Notes: a model not told the origin generated them from the sequence alone. A DNA stretch of 64,000 bases from Aspidapion aeneum (GCA_963576565.1 OY755039.1:73488771-73552770); one strand, 5' to 3'; numbered from the stretch's first letter, positions 23,063-33,709 are shown. Numbers and translations: made by a program.

Positions 23063-23179
23063 ATTATGATTTCACTGCTTTTTTAAAGGATTTGGATAAT
23101 ATTTAAGTTTTAAAGTAATAAAATATACGGGATATTGTTCAAAACTTTTGCAATGCCTTATTAAAAATGTTGAGTTTTT

Positions 23180-23760
23180 TTATATTTTCCTATGGTTTTA
23201 TCATAGTTCTTATCAGCCTTCTAAAGCTCAGCTCTCTAGTGTTCCTGGAAGTAGGCAATGTTAATTTTACATAACTTTACATTTATAGGGAAGGAAAGTA
23301 AATTAAAATCTTAGTTTTTAAATTTTTTTCTATAGTTTTATCATAGTTCCTATCAGTCTGCCATATCTGGAAGTGGGCAATGTTACTTTTACATAATTTT
23401 ACATGTATAGGGGAGGGAAGTAATTTTGGGGTTTTTTGATTTTTTCCAGGGGTTTGGTCATAATTTTTATCAGTCTGCCAAATTTCAGCCTTGTAGCATG
23501 TCTGGAAGTACAGTAGAATTTTGATGATCTATACATGAGTCAGTGAGTGAGTGACAATTTGGACGTTTTTTGAAATTTCGTAACTACTTCAGTACTTTTG
23601 GGAATTCCATGAAACTAAACATGAAGGGATTGTTAACTCCATGGAGATCTACGACTGTGCAAAGTTTGAGATTCGTAGCTCATTCCGAAGTAGAGTTTTA
23701 AATAGGTCAAATATCGGCTGAAAAGTTTCAAGAAAAGATGGTACGGCGCGTGACCTTGGC
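23180..23760 (+). repeat. Dispersed family F, with about three direct 120-bp units
   Basis: Units share TTTTATCATAGTTCTTATCAG, CAGTCTGCCA-type text, TCTGGAAGTGGGCAATGTTA and TTTTACATAATTTTACAT. The 3' part has GATGATCTATACATGAGTCA and TTGGACGTTTTTTG. A minus-orientation copy of the same order is at 42005-42480. Non-coding. Confidence 0.55.
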
Positions 23761-24009
23761 GAGGCACTGCCGTGCCCTCAGATTTACCCCCTAAAAAGTC
23801 AACCACACCGTCAAATAAATGAAAAAACGCAAAAAAACGGAGGTAAAAACGTCAAAAACACCTTAAAATCACACGAACTCTCAATACAAACAGGGCAACT
23901 GGTCCGCTGGTGACGTAAGCAGACACTATTTGTCTCGCTGAGCGACGCTAACATAGAGCTAAATGGAAATAAGCAATCCTGTGTTTTATAATCGTTGGTT
24001 AAAACACAT

Positions 24010-24615
24010 CGGAGCTACAAGAAATTTTATTTAAAAAAAAGATTTTTTTTGTATGTTTTAGTTCAGTTAATACTTTGCTTATTGCGTTATTTAGACGGCG
24101 ACAAAGGCTGGAGGGGGAACAAGAAAACTTAAATTTTGCAATAGTGACACTATATTAAGCCAAACAAAATATTGTTAAACAGAAAACATCCTACTTTTTG
24201 TAGCAATTCAAGAGTTTTCGTGACAATTTGACTGGCCTAAAAGACACACATAAATAATCGCACGCCCACGTATATTATCATAAACGTTTTAGGGTTTTAT
24301 ATTAATCAAGCAAGAATAAAATATCGAGCGTGGTTTTAATTAGTATCATCGAGAAACTATATTCCCCTTTCCAAACATATTCATTACAGAAATATTCAGA
24401 GTCTACGGCTGTGCTTAGCAGTTAGGGGTCGTTGTTTTACCTGACCCCCCCGGATCTCCTGGCAGACGTGTGTGCGCGGCCTATGTGAATCAATGGCCGC
24501 AGATCAAAATTTAGCAGCCATGATGTTCTTACATGTTCAGTTATCACATTTGAGGCGTTCGATCATCCCGATTTTAAAGAAGAATTTTTAGCCTTCTAGC
24601 CAGCGCAGTAATGAC
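24010..24615. other. No recognisable gene
   Basis: Mixed-composition DNA with a G+C-richer section near 24440-24500. No frame, motif or terminal repeat could be recognised. Confidence 0.4.
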
Positions 24616-24620
24616 TAGAA

Positions 24621-24740
24621 GGGTAGGGGACAATTCGTCGCGGTTCATTCGCTGCGGATCTATTCGCCGCAAGCCGATTTTTCGCGGGCCAATTTGCCGC
24701 GGGGACGATTAGCGACGGGGATAATTTACCGCGAGAACTT
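24621..24740 (+). repeat. CG-rich degenerate array, family B left end (truncated copy)
   Basis: Begins GGGTAGGGGACAATTCGTCG, identical to the left end of the element at 51755-52565. It continues with about seven degenerate units of 15-17 bp around the core ATTCGCCGCGG (ATTCGCTGCGG, ATTCGCCGC, AATTTGCCGCGG, ATTAGCGACGG, ATTTACCGCGAG). No matching right end was found, so it is truncated. Confidence 0.65.
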
Positions 24741-24934
24741 TTGTTTAATTTTTATTTTAATCTAACTTAACTTATTTTTTCTTACATCATCCCTTCTCCT
24801 CTTGTAGGGAGATCAAAATCATCCTAACCGGTGTCTGAACCACCAACATTTTATAAAACAAATGTCCCCACAAAAAAAAAATGGTTTTTAAGAAAAGTGC
24901 TTTACATACATTACACAACATTACTTGTGTGTTT

Positions 24935-25225
24935 TAGATAAAATTAAGTACCTAGGTTGGGTTTTGCCTCTAAATGGTCCCACTTAAAAATAAATAAAAT
25001 CCAGCGCACATAAATAAGCCGAAACAAGGGGTGGGGGTTGATTTTAATAATTATAGTTTAGCCCGAGTAGAGCATGTGTTGGCTCTTCTCGGGTTTAGCT
25101 AAAAACATGACTTCTGTGGTCCTATATTAAAGGTGCATAAAGATCAAAAAGATACATTATAGTTTATTTTATTCAATGGTGTTACACGGGTGGGGGGGGG
25201 TGGTTAATTGTCAAAATAGACACAG
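24935..25225 (+). repeat. Family D fragment (3' half)
   Basis: Shares AAGTACCTAGGTTGGGTTTT, AAAATCCAGCGCACATAA, GGGGTGGGGGTTGATTTT and GTGTTACACGGGTGGGGGG with 21340-21650. A small hairpin, AGCCCGAGTAGAGC with GCTCTTCTCGGGT (25068-25105), interrupts it. Confidence 0.5.
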
Positions 25226-25227
25226 AT

Positions 25228-25925
25228 ACATGTTCGCGGGCAAGTACGCGCGTTCCAAAACGCCCGTTCATTGAATGAACGTGCCTGATGCCAACACACA
25301 GAGAGACATGTTTGTGTATTTCCCTAATTGTACAAATGGCTTCAAGTAGTGAAGAAGAGTTCTTTCTTTTGGCAGTGGCGTACGCGTATTTAAAAAAAAC
25401 AATTACAATTAATTAATTTTCATCTAAAAAAAAGAAAACCGAAGCCCAAATGGGTTAAGGAATGGCTTTTGAAAAGAAATCACTTTTCCCATATAAATTT
25501 ATTAGAAGAATTGCGATTGGAAGTAGACGACTGGCGAAATTATCTCTGTATGGACGAAAGCTGTTACTTACGGCTTCTAGAGCTAGTATGAATTCCGTTA
25601 GAAATTCTTTGAAAACACCTCTTAAATCGCTCATTGTTATCGATTTGTTTATGTATAATATACTGGTTTTAAAAATAGCCCAAATTTAAGAAATGTCAAG
25701 CACAACACTGACTGATATCTCTCTGCAAGCATGAATTCTCGCCACACATTGCATTCATCAACGCGCGTTTATGCTTGGGCATTGATGTTTTCAAGAAATT
25801 TCGGGAGACATGATTGAGCAACTTTCTATTGCGCGCGCGTGCAAATTTTCCCCACAGACGGGCGTACATGAATGCGCATTGAGGAACGCGCGGAGATGCA
25901 CGCGGACATCTCCCTGTGTCTGTGG
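25228..25925 (+). mobile_element. Decayed PIF/Harbinger element (about 0.7 kb, internally deleted)
   Basis: A G+C-rich left end (GTACGCGCGTTCC, ACGCCCGTTCATTGAATG) and a right end containing GAATGCGCATTGAGGAACGC and ATGCACGCGGACATC are partly inverse to each other. Between them is a piece of a Harbinger-type nuclease gene (25336-25700). The terminal boundaries are approximate and no target duplication was confirmed. Confidence 0.45.
25336..25600 (+). pseudogene. PIF/Harbinger transposase N-terminal remnant
   Basis: ATG at 25336 opens MASSSEEEFFLLAVAYAYLK and soon stops. A second frame then reads RKPKPKWVKEWLLKRNHFSH, NLLEELRLEVDDWRNYLCMD and ESCYLRLLELV before a stop near 25590. The 'W.K.WL..R ... 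LL.EL...D...F.NFLRM....F..LL..V' pattern is the conserved N-terminal region of Harbinger/HARBI1-type nucleases, upstream of the DDE core. At least one frameshift and two stops are present, and the catalytic DDE part is missing altogether. The element cannot encode an active nuclease. Confidence 0.65.
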
Positions 25926-25985
25926 CTGGCTTAAGTATAAAATCGTTGACTTTTGGGTTATTCTAAGACCTGCGGAACATGATAC

Positions 25986-26366
25986 ATTAATCGTGTGAGC
26001 TGAGATGGCCATAAATTGGCATAGTATTTTTATGAAGACAGTGACGATGTTCTTATCATGTCTCACTATTAGTTTGCGTGTTTTTTGTTTTTTATTAACA
26101 ATTTATTAAGAAATAATTAATAATTGTTTTACCGTTTTACCGTTTTAGTGTAATAAATATTTAATAAAATATTAATGTCGTAACACAGAGACCAATAACA
26201 TCAAGAGATCTATTATATGAAAACGCGGTATTAGTTCTTCAAAGACCTTTACAACATGGTGTCACTCGATAGGGGTTTCTATATTATTGATCACTGATAT
26301 GGTTCACTTGTCTTCAATAGTTCAGAAAATATTTGGGTGGACTAGGACTTTTGGGACATCCTGTAT
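25986..26366 (+). repeat. Family D 3'-end fragment and ACAGGGTGT-type element end
   Basis: GTGTGAGCTGAGATGGCCAT followed by AAATTGGCATAGTATTTTTA (25997-26035) is the 3' terminus of family D, also seen at 56077-56113. Further right, CATCAAGAGATCTATT and CAGAAAATATTTGGGTGGAC, then TTTTGGGACATCCTGTATA (about 26351), match the element at 31709-32584 and mark a partial copy of it. Confidence 0.5.
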
Positions 26367-26528
26367 ATCCATCCTTTATACAAAACCTATAAACATACAT
26401 TTATTTAAATATCTACATACAATCCCATCAATATTGTTTTTTAACCAAAAGTTGTTAACCGATATTCATTAAAATAATTAATAAAATCATAAAATTTAAA
26501 AATTACGTTTTGTGTAGGTATTTTAACA

Positions 26529-26928
26529 GGGACATTTTGGGTCAGTGAAAATAACAGAAAATTTGACAGCTGTTACCGTTATTGTTACTAAGAATAACGG
26601 TAACATTCAGGGCAAAAAAGATTTTGGAACACTAAAGATAAGCTTAACACAAACGTTAATTTAGTAGTTTGACACTCCTTCAACTTTTTGTTTATTTATT
26701 GTTATTAGATTTATGACTTTTTACAAACCAATCTAACGAATTTTAGACTGCATTTAAAAAAACAATACAAAACTAACCTTATAAAATAACGTTAACATTA
26801 AAGGACGGCCACCGTAAGTACCAGGCGTCGTTACCGTAAGTAACAAAAAAGGAGCGAGAAGCTGCTAACGCACAGACTCAGTGATAACAATAACGGTAAC
26901 AAAGTGTAAAATAAGCGCAAAATGTCCC
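26529..26928. mobile_element. 400-bp TIR element (MITE candidate)
   Basis: GGGACATTTTG and CAAAATGTCCC are the outer inverted ends. Inside, TGTTACCGTTATTGTTAC pairs with GATAACAATAACGGTAACA, and ACCGTAAGTA repeats occur in the centre. No coding capacity and no clear target duplication. Confidence 0.5.
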
Positions 26929-26936
26929 TAATATTA

Positions 26937-27643
26937 TTAGCTCACACTACTACTATAAGTAGTGTGAGCTATGGTCATCCTAATTTTTTCGACAAAAAAA
27001 AAGTTGCTCCGATTTCAAAATTTTTTATATATCTTTGCGTTTCAGATGATTTTGAAACTTTTTTGTTTTGCTGTCTGTCTGTCTGTCTGTCTGTCTGTAT
27101 GTCTGTCTGTCTGTCTGTCTGTATGTCTGTCTGTAACGACCAACCCGCATAACTCAAAAACCGCTTGTCCGATTTTAATGAAATTTGGTACCTAAGTTGG
27201 GTCTTGGAACGCAAGCCAAATAAAAGGGTGGGGGTAGATTCCAAAAATTAGAGTTTATGTGAAAATATGGCGTGTGTGATATCAAACGAAAGGTAATTAG
27301 GTCTGGAGTTAAAAAAAATGAATTTTAGTTTATTTTTAAAAAAAGGGTGGGGGAAGATGTCAAAAATTAGAGTTTAAGTGAAAATATGGCGTGTGTGATA
27401 TCAAACGAAAGGTAATTGAGTCTGGAGTTAAACAAAATACATTTTAGTTTTTTTCAAAAGGGTGGGGGGTAGATTTAAAAAATTTGAGTTTAAGTCAAAA
27501 CATGGCTTGTGTGGTATCAAACGAAAGGTAATTGAGTCTGGAGTTGAATAAAATATATTTCAGTTTTTGATTATATTAGCTCACACTATAACTATAGTAC
27601 CTAGTGTGAGCTTAGGTGCCCATAGATTGGCAGAGTATTTTTA
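26937..27643 (+). repeat. Dispersed family D, best plus-strand copy
   Basis: In order: terminal hairpin AGCTCACACTAC...GTAGTGTGAGCT (26938-26970), AAAAAGTTGCTCC, ATATCTTTGCGTTTCAGATG, a (TCTG)n tract at 27071-27135, ATAACTCAAAAACCGCTTGT, three direct units of about 115-120 bp (27222-27570) each with GGGTGGGGG and ATCAAACGAAAGGTAATT, a second hairpin AGCTCACACTATAACTATAG...CTAGTGTGAGCT, and the end GGTGCCCATAGATTGGCAGA. Short open frames across the microsatellite are artefacts. Hairpins at both ends with a central array recall Helentron-derived INE elements. Confidence 0.65.
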
Positions 27644-27649
27644 TATTAC

Positions 27650-28220
27650 GCTTATTATAATTTTTGACAATTGGTGTTCATTGACTATAATATAAAGTTA
27701 AGAGGCGTGTCATTAAAAAAAATGAAGCAAAGTAAGGTCACGTGTTTATTTTTAACTATCTTGCAATTTAAGTTAAATCTTAAAATGGAGGTTTCAGTGA
27801 CTTTTTAAATAAATATTAGTTAACAACTTCAAGTAAAAATATTAATGGGTTTTCAAATTTCAAGATTTTTTAAGAAATTTAAGTTGTTAGATTTGATACT
27901 TTTTTAAAATTTCCTCTTTAGAAAAAACACATTTTAAAGGCTTTTGCTAATAAATCGAATAAATAATAAAAACAGGTTTAGTTACCACTAGTCCAGTCAA
28001 TGAATGGCCCTTGAAGGGTTGTAGAGTGCATGGAGAGGAGGAGAATTTTTTCTCCGGTAATACGTTTAGGGTAGTTAGGACGTTAACATATCAAAAGTCC
28101 CCACCCCTAGCATTCCCGCTTCAGTGGCGGAGGGGGGCGAAAAGGTGCAATTTTTGGGATTTTTGAAAACTAAAATACAATCTTTTGTTGGGAAAAAATC
28201 AACAAACTATGATGTGGTTT
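27650..28220. other. No recognisable gene
   Basis: Anonymous A+T-rich DNA without supported features. Confidence 0.4.
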
Positions 28221-28224
28221 TTGA

Positions 28225-28390
28225 GTGACCATCCTTAAATTGCGTAACGCACAGAGTGGCGAGGAGGGGTTTGGCCTTGCGTTATAGTCACTGTCTTTAG
28301 TGTGTTTTTTCTTCATAATGCGTTACGCGGGAGGGAGGTGGGGTTTAAAAATCCTGAGTTTTTGCGTTACGTAATTTAAGAACGTTCCCT
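28225..28390 (-). mobile_element. 166-bp MITE (CCTTAAATTRCGTAACGC ends), minus orientation
   Basis: The ends GTGACCATCCTTAAATTGCG and TACGTAATTTAAGAACGTTC are inverse around CCTTAAATT.CGTAACGC. A second copy of nearly the same size, in the opposite orientation, is at 43864-44027. In both, one end carries AGGGAACGT and the other GACC, so the two termini can be told apart. Non-coding. Confidence 0.65.
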
Positions 28391-29330
28391 GATAAGGTCT
28401 TTCCTCAATTACTAAACCAACGTATCTACAGATGTATAAGTTTTCTTTATATTCAATATATCCAATATGATTTCAAAATTTGTAGGCATAGTAAATACAA
28501 TCTGTTACGAATGCTTTTAGAAGGCTAATTGGTATAAATCAATCTAAAAATTGTTTTAATTATAAGTAACTTATAAAAACTTGACCAACAATGACTAGGT
28601 ATCCAATTTTTTAGCTGGTTCAATAAAGTTATACCCCTTCATAATAATACTTCCATTGTAAGTGAGATGGTTTTTCCTTAAGTTTCTTTTCAAATAATAT
28701 TTAATGCTTTTTTAGTTAACCCCGTCCTAGTGCCCTTAAAGTCGATAGCTTGACCGAACACTCATAATGATGATGATGATGATGAAAAAGATGATAGTAA
28801 AAGCAATTATCCAGTTTTTTGTAGAAAATCAGGAATATCAGCTTAAAACTAAAACGCCTGTTGCTTTTAATTTATGATCACATATTTAAAGATAAATAAA
28901 AATTACATGCACTACATTGTCGTTTTCACGATTTTTTACTAAAATTAAAAACAAAAGTGTTAGGTGAACAAGTCTGAGTATGTTAATAAAAGTGAATGCA
29001 ATTTTTGTACTTGGGATATATACTTACTGACCCTTAGCGGAGAAATACAAAAAAGCATTTTTAGGTGAATTCGCAAAGCCCAGTTTTGTTATACAAATTA
29101 TTAAATAGAAAAAATAAATCCGGCAGCCATCCTAAATGGGGTCAGGGTACCCCATTATTGGCCTGAAGAATAATAGAGCTTCAACAAACAAAAGTTTACC
29201 CAACCTCCCCCATTTACTTTTTGATAAAAGAAGTTTTCAAAATGAATTCTCAAAACTTAAATAGGGAAAGTCGGTTTTGATTGATTGATTGAAAACTATT
29301 TATTTAGCAAAAAGCTAGTCTACAGTAATT
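28391..29330. other. No gene; short (ATG)n tract
   Basis: A run of ATGATGATGATGATG at about 28765-28785 follows AACCCCGTCCTAGTGCCC and could be a LINE 3' tail, but no coding part was recognised. The rest is anonymous. Confidence 0.4.
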
Positions 29331-29337
29331 CACAATA

Positions 29338-30205
29338 TAGTCTAAGAGCCCAGTAGGATTTTGGGCTTGAATTGCAAACCGATACTCATATATTTTAATC
29401 GATTCGTCATAAGACCATGTCCCAAAAGAAATGGAGATACCTGCGAAAATTCTGCATAAACAACCCGCCATCTTTGTTTAAAGATGGCGAAAAGGAGTTT
29501 GAATCAAATGTACGTAACTTTTTTATTATGACATCGATTTTACCCAAACAAATTGTGATTAGCTTCTACTATAATGGCCTCTCAAAATCACTATCAATAC
29601 TTTACACTAAATTGGCCTATACCTACCCCAGGTACAAAATTTTCATATTTTCACCAAAGTCATGAAAGTTACTAAAAAGCTATACAGAACGAAAAAGGAT
29701 GTCAATCTAAATAAGAAACGGCTATTAGTTTCAAACAGAAACTGATACTGAGGTAGATATGGCGGCTTAAACATGGCCGAAGCGTAATTTACAATTTTAT
29801 TTTTGAGGGTAATTTTTTTATGTAAAACGAATCCCCACGGGGTTAAAATGTACATCAGCTAAAAGACAATTTAATTATCTTTAAAAAAGGATAGTACACT
29901 TTTTGTCGTAAAGTTAATAGTTTTCCTGAAAAAAACAAAAAATATGCGGCATACATAATTCGATGTTTTCGTTCCATAGAAGTACGACAATGGCATGGGT
30001 CCATTAAGGGAAAAAATAATTTATGCACAGATAAGCGAACCCGCAGTTACATATTTAAACAGCGTCAAAAATCTTACAAAAAACATATTTGATACTTTTC
30101 TGTTTCTGTTTTCTTGGTCACGTGATTTTGACAACTTCTTAATGGTTTGAGCTAGAGACTTGGTTCTTTTTTTGATTTGTAGACAAAATTATCCCATTTT
30201 GACGA
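29338..30205 (+). repeat. Left arm of a large inverted repeat
   Basis: About 868 bp whose inverse is found at 32625-33497. Shared landmarks include AAGAGCCCAGTAGGATTTTG, CAAACCGATACTCATATATT, AAAGATGGCGAAAAGGAGTT, GTTTCAAACAGAAACTGATA, TGGCCGAAGCGTAATTTACA, CGATGTTTTCGTTCCATAGA and CTAGAGACTTGGTTCTTTTT. Differences are scattered substitutions and small indels. The outer edges read TA-GTCTAAGAGCCC and GGGCTCTTATAC-TA, consistent with a TA target. No transposase frame was found in the arms or the 2.4-kb spacer. Confidence 0.7.
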
Positions 30206-31322
30206 CATAACATATTTTTAAAATTTTTAAATACGGTGCCGCCTGGCGCCCAAAATTTTTTAACTAGTCGAATCCGCATTTCGATATTTTAACTGTTGCA
30301 TAATTAAAATTATATACTTTTCCAAATTCATTTTTTGAAATTTTCTGATAAAAATGTTGATATTGGTATAGTTCCCTTTGTTCTTGCGTTAGTATTTCTG
30401 AAGTGAAACTTTTATTTAAAACTGGTGTTACCCTCTACAATTCGCCAAAAAAAAATATGCTTTATACGCTACTTTTCCTACTCATTTTAGGCCCGATCTG
30501 CCACTTTTTATCCCTGATTGTCACTTTTCATCTCCATTTCAATTGGCACTATTTCTAACTTCGTTATCCATGAATTTTTAACACTGAGATAATATACAGG
30601 GTGTCCCAGATAAAGTTCGATTTCGAAAACTGTGTAAGAAATACAATTTTTTGTTAAAATGCTACAGATGCTCTATAGGAGTTCAAAATATTTACAGGGG
30701 TTTTTGTAATGCTGAGCAATAAATAAATATATAATAATAAAGACAATTTTTAGTTTTTGCTTTTTTTACATTTATCCAAAGTTGTATTTCTTACATAAAT
30801 CTCCATAAAATAAGTAAGTAAATGTATCTGGAATACATACTATATTTAATAGGCCTAAACTTTTCTTTTAGTTTTAGTACCTGCTTATCTACAGGTAAAT
30901 ATTTGCTTTATTTCACCTAAAAAAGTAAATTCGTAGTATTTTCCCTGATAAATGGATAAAACGAAACAGCCATCGATCATTTCGTTTACGAGTTACATCA
31001 GTTTAAAAGGTTTTTTTTCATGTACCCACTCAGAGAGGCAAACACAAAAACTTATACTAACGCTGTTACCGGTATCATATACCGCTATTTCTATATGACG
31101 TTTTTTTGAACCCTTTAAAAATTATTATAAAATAAGTCTTGTTAATATGTTTTAGTTTATTGAAAATCCAATCTTCTAGTGTACCTTTTTCAACTGAATT
31201 TGCCGCCAACTTTTTGAGGGCTCTTTATTTTTACTGTTTGTTAAAACGGCCGGGAATGCAGTCTTGCCCGAGGTCTTTCCTGAGCTGGTTACTAAGATTA
31301 CAATCCCTTGTTTTTTGTATTA

Positions 31323-31598
31323 GGGACTTATTGCAATAGTGCCAGGCACTAATTGTGCCGGGCACTATTCTGACAGATTCGCATTTAAAGCTGACAGTTG
31401 ATCTTTTAAAATTGACATACCAAAGTCGAATTTATAAATCCAGTCGTTTATTTTCCATTAATAGTGACGGCACTATTAATGTTGGCTCTTATAATACACA
31501 AACGCCTAATTTTGAAAGAAGACAGCTGTTCTTTTAATGCGAAAATGTCAGAATATTGCCCGGCACAATTATTGCCTGGCTTTAATGCAATAGGTCCC
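31323..31598. mobile_element. 276-bp TA-target MITE (second copy)
   Basis: Same family as 13449-13725 but inverted: GGGACTTATTGCAATAGTGC at the left, GCAATAGGTCCC at the right, TA on both sides. The open frame running through it is a chance frame. Confidence 0.75.
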
Positions 31599-31672
31599 TA
31601 TTATTTCTGCTCTTCCTGGCACTAAAATTAGCCAAGAGAGTAAGAAGGAGATGCTACGAGAATGAGCGAAAA

Positions 31673-31676
<4 letters not shown>

Positions 31677-31708
<32 letters not shown>
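31677..31708. repeat. (AT)n microsatellite
   Basis: An uninterrupted AT dinucleotide run directly abuts the left end of the following TIR element. This suggests that the element inserted in, or the repeat expanded next to, a TA-rich target. Confidence 0.9.
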
Positions 31709-31712
<4 letters not shown>

Positions 31713-32584
31713 GGTGTCCCAAAACTCGGAGTGCACTCAAACATCTTCTGAACTATTGAAGATAACTGAACCATATTTGGCAGTAATCGTTAACATCAAG
31801 AGATCTATTTTATGAAGAGGCGGTTGTGCTGCCCCTGCATTAGGGGGCGACAAAGGGGCGTTCAACTTTAAAATTTTAATTATAAATCCTTAAATACAAA
31901 TTTTGATATAGCCGTTAATTGTCTACACAATCAAATCTGTTAAAATCTATCGACTGTCAAAACTAATTTTTTCAGTTTTTGTCAAAATTTACAAGTTTGT
32001 TGTTTTAAACAAAAACCCTATTGAGAGATATCTTGTTTGAAAGGTCTTTGAAAACCCATGTACGCCAACTGTCCCTTGCCTATGATAAAAAACGTGTCAA
32101 ATTCTATCGACTGTCAAACTTATTCTTTTACCATTTTTTACAAATTTTTAAATATAGCTATACCCGCCATCCCCCATACGTGGGAATTTTTGACACATAT
32201 TTTTATGTTGGTATTGCCATGTAGTTTTGGTTGTTTGCCTCTGGTCAATTACAGCATACCCGAGAAAAACATGGAAAAGCACGGAAATATGGATAAAATT
32301 ACTTATAGAGTCTGTGTCTATGAAAGGTCAGTACAATAAAAGCCACCTACTTTAGTCCGACATTGCTCCGTTTTCGAAATACAGGGTGTTTTTTAGAAAA
32401 TAAAAATCGAATAAATAGCTAAAATATACATATAACTTTCTTCTTAATGTATTTTTTAAACTTTTTTGTTAATGTATGCATAAAATAAATCTCTCGATGT
32501 CATCGATCACTACCAAATATGGTTCAGTTATCTGCAATAGTTCAGCAGATATTTGGGTAGACCCGGATTTTTGGGACAGCCTGT
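31709..32584. mobile_element. 876-bp ACAGGGTGT-type TIR element
   Basis: The left end ACAGGGTGTCCCAAAACTCG matches the inverse of the right end (ATTTTTGGGACAGCCTGT). Further inward ACCATATTTGGCAGTAATCG pairs with CGATCACTACCAAATATGGT. A partial copy lies at 26165-26366. ACAGGGTGT termini recur at 21660, 30597, 47159, 49600 and 52900. No transposase frame was recognised; the open frames at 32021-32339 have no motif. Confidence 0.6.
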
Positions 32585-32624
32585 ATATATTTTTACAAAT
32601 TTAAAAACATGCCAGTGGTGATTA

Positions 32625-33497
32625 ATTTTGATCGGACATTTTTGTCTACAAAGCAAAAAAAGAACCAAGTCTCTAGCTCAAACCGTTAAGAAGTTGCCAA
32701 AATCACGTGACCACCTGTCAATTTAAGAGAAAAGTATCAAATATGTTTTTTGTAAGATTTTTGACGCTGAGTTTAAATATGTAACTGGGATTCGCTTATC
32801 TGTGCATAAATTGTTTTTTCCCTTAATGGACCCATGCCATTGTCGTACTTCTATGGAACGAAAACATCGAATTTTGTATGCCGCATATTTTTTGTTTTTT
32901 TCAGGAAAACTATTAACTTTACGACAAAAAGTGTGCTATCCTTTTTTGAAGATAATTAAATTGCTTTTTAGCGGGGGTACACTTTGACCCCGTAGGGGTT
33001 CGTTTTACATAAAAAAATTACCCTCAAAAATAAAATTGTAAATTACGCTTCGGCCATGTTTAAGCCGCCATATCTACCTCAGTATCAGTTTCTGTTTGAA
33101 ACTAATAGCAGTTTCTTATTAAGCTTGACATCCTTTTTCGATCTGTATAGTTTTTTAGTAACTTTCATGACTTTGGTGAAAAAATGCGTATTTGAGGAAC
33201 TTACATAATTTATAGTATAGAGACAAAAAAAAACAAAGTATTGATAGTGATTTTTAGAGGCCATTATAGTAGAAGCTAATCACAATTTGTTTGGGTAAAA
33301 TCGATGTCATAATAAAAAAGTTACGTACATTTGATTCAAACTCCTTTTCGCCATCTTTAAACAAAGATGGCGGGTTGTTTATGCAGGATTTTCGCAGGTA
33401 TCTCCATTTTTTGGGACATGGTCTTATGACGAATCGATTAAAATATATGAGTATCGGTTTGCAATTCAAGCCCAAAATCCTACTGGGCTCTTATACT
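32625..33497 (-). repeat. Right arm of the large inverted repeat
   Basis: Inverse of 29338-30205 over its whole length. It ends at AATCCTACTGGGCTCTTATAC, directly next to the 3' end of the LINE at 33.5-37.4 kb. The two arms could fold into a stem of over 800 bp. Confidence 0.7.
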
Positions 33498-33709
33498 AAT
33501 AGTAGAAATTATAATTATCGAGTAGTAGTAGTAGTCGACAACATTTATAAATACTTATATAAAAAACTAGTACATAAATAAACATATGAAACAAATACAA
33601 AAAAAAACAGTTAAGTAAATAAAAACACTTTAAAAACAAATTTCTAATGTTTCAAATTATACGAGTACCGGGTTCACTAGTTAAAAACTTTCTTAATCTA
33701 TTTTTAAAA

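Larger units (their letters stand above)
21755..23997. mobile_element. 2.24-kb non-autonomous element with 9-bp target duplication (MULE-like candidate)
   Basis: The terminal sequences CAACGATTATAAACACA and CTGTGTTTTATAATCGTTG are inverse apart from one indel. An exact 9-bp duplication, GTTAAAACA, flanks the unit (21746-21754 and 23998-24006). Nine base pairs is the size typical of Mutator-like elements, though a P, Merlin or novel type cannot be excluded. No open frame of note lies inside. It carries a foldback structure at 22735-23062 and a set of tandem blocks at 23180-23520, and its G+C-richer ends (TAGGCGGCACCTTGCCTACG on the left, GGTCCGCTGGTGACGTAAGC on the right) are not inverse. Confidence 0.65.

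Noticed and set aside
25378..25392. CAGTGGCGTACG as a hAT MITE terminus
   Set aside because: It lies in the Harbinger-type coding remnant (AVAYAY codons), without a partner terminus or duplication.
27071..27135. CRISPR-like or coding repeat array
   Set aside because: It is a simple TCTG microsatellite in a eukaryotic dispersed repeat. No CRISPR-type repeat-spacer pattern occurs anywhere in the window.
26922..27244. Cys/Ser/Val repeat proteins on plus strand and Gln/Thr/Asp repeats on minus strand
   Set aside because: These are translations of a (TCTG)n microsatellite inside family D, seen in several non-coding copies.
33254..33581. Open frames with matching peptides at 29417-29665 and 33254-33475
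   Set aside because: The peptide match (WRYLRKF/SCINNPPSLFKDGE) follows from the DNA inverted repeat. The frames lack a domain and are not evidence of a gene family.
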